In this document: positions 6,126 to 6,165 of the stretch, piece by piece
Layout: each line of letters begins with the position of its first letter
How positions within the stretch are numbered: the first letter of the stretch is position 1
DNA from: Dehalococcoidia bacterium
GTDB taxonomy: Bacteria; Chloroflexota; Dehalococcoidia; GIF9; UBA5629
Assembly (NCBI GenBank): GCA_014384515.1
Contig: JACNFS010000125.1
Location: forward strand, 4,326 to 10,490
DNA length: 6,165 nt
Direction of reading: 5' to 3'
The notes under the pieces: generated by a model
The model's database searches: none
What the model saw: the letters and a program-made list of their open reading frames with translations, nothing else
What the model was told of the DNA's origin: nothing
Made by a program: the position numbers and the translations under genes

Positions 6126-6165
6126 ATGGTAAAGATAAGGTTAAGGCGGGTGGGTGCCAAGAATA
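6126..6165 (+). CDS. rpsP: 30S ribosomal protein bS16, 5' end only
   Basis: The ATG at 6126 opens MVKIRLRRVGAKN, 13 codons plus one base, and the frame is open at the right edge. This matches the highly conserved N-terminus of bS16, a small-subunit assembly protein of about 80-90 residues. The RBS AGGCGG (6114-6119) lies 6 nt upstream, and the strong promoter at 6053-6081 drives it. In many bacteria rpsP heads an operon with a KH-domain protein, rimM and trmD; whether that holds here lies outside the window. Confidence 0.88.
   Translation, partial: MVKIRLRRVGAKN

Overview
The window looks like a stretch of bacterial chromosome, probably from the Chloroflexota and most likely Dehalococcoidia or a relative. 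That placement is an inference from gene content: a secreted peptidase-MA-type protein next to prfB and radC, moderate GC, and the style of the partial bS16 protein. It was not tested by any search. I see no plasmid, phage, transposon, CRISPR array, tRNA or rRNA.

Layout. From 4942 down to the left edge, five genes run leftwards on the minus strand with very tight spacing: nfi (endonuclease V), prfB (release factor 2, with its programmed +1 frameshift), an exported gluzincin metallopeptidase, radC, and a family-5 ABC transporter substrate-binding lipoprotein cut by the window edge. Junctions are 40 nt, a 4-nt ATGA overlap, 0 nt (stop directly followed by start) and 13 nt, which indicates one operon. 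A near-consensus sigma-70-type promoter (TTGCCA, 17 nt, TATAAT) lies so close to the nfi GTG start that the mRNA should be leaderless or nearly so. On the other side of a 203-nt divergent intergenic region, one plus-strand gene (5146-5991) encodes an ERCC4/XPF-type nuclease-domain protein. It is followed by a very good promoter (TTGACA, 17 nt, CATAAT) and the first 13 codons of rpsP (ribosomal protein bS16), which continues past the right edge.

How the genes relate. Three products act on DNA or belong to families tied to DNA metabolism: EndoV on deaminated bases, the ERCC4-domain nuclease probably on branched or damaged DNA, and RadC of unsettled role. prfB and rpsP are translation genes. The peptidase and the binding protein are envelope proteins. 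The co-transcription looks like housekeeping genes packed together rather than one pathway.

I did not find a convincing undescribed multi-gene system. The points most worth following are the RF2 frameshift site with an atypical stimulator, the predicted leaderless nfi mRNA, and the ERCC4-domain protein, whose nuclease motifs appear to depart from the textbook pattern at two acidic positions.
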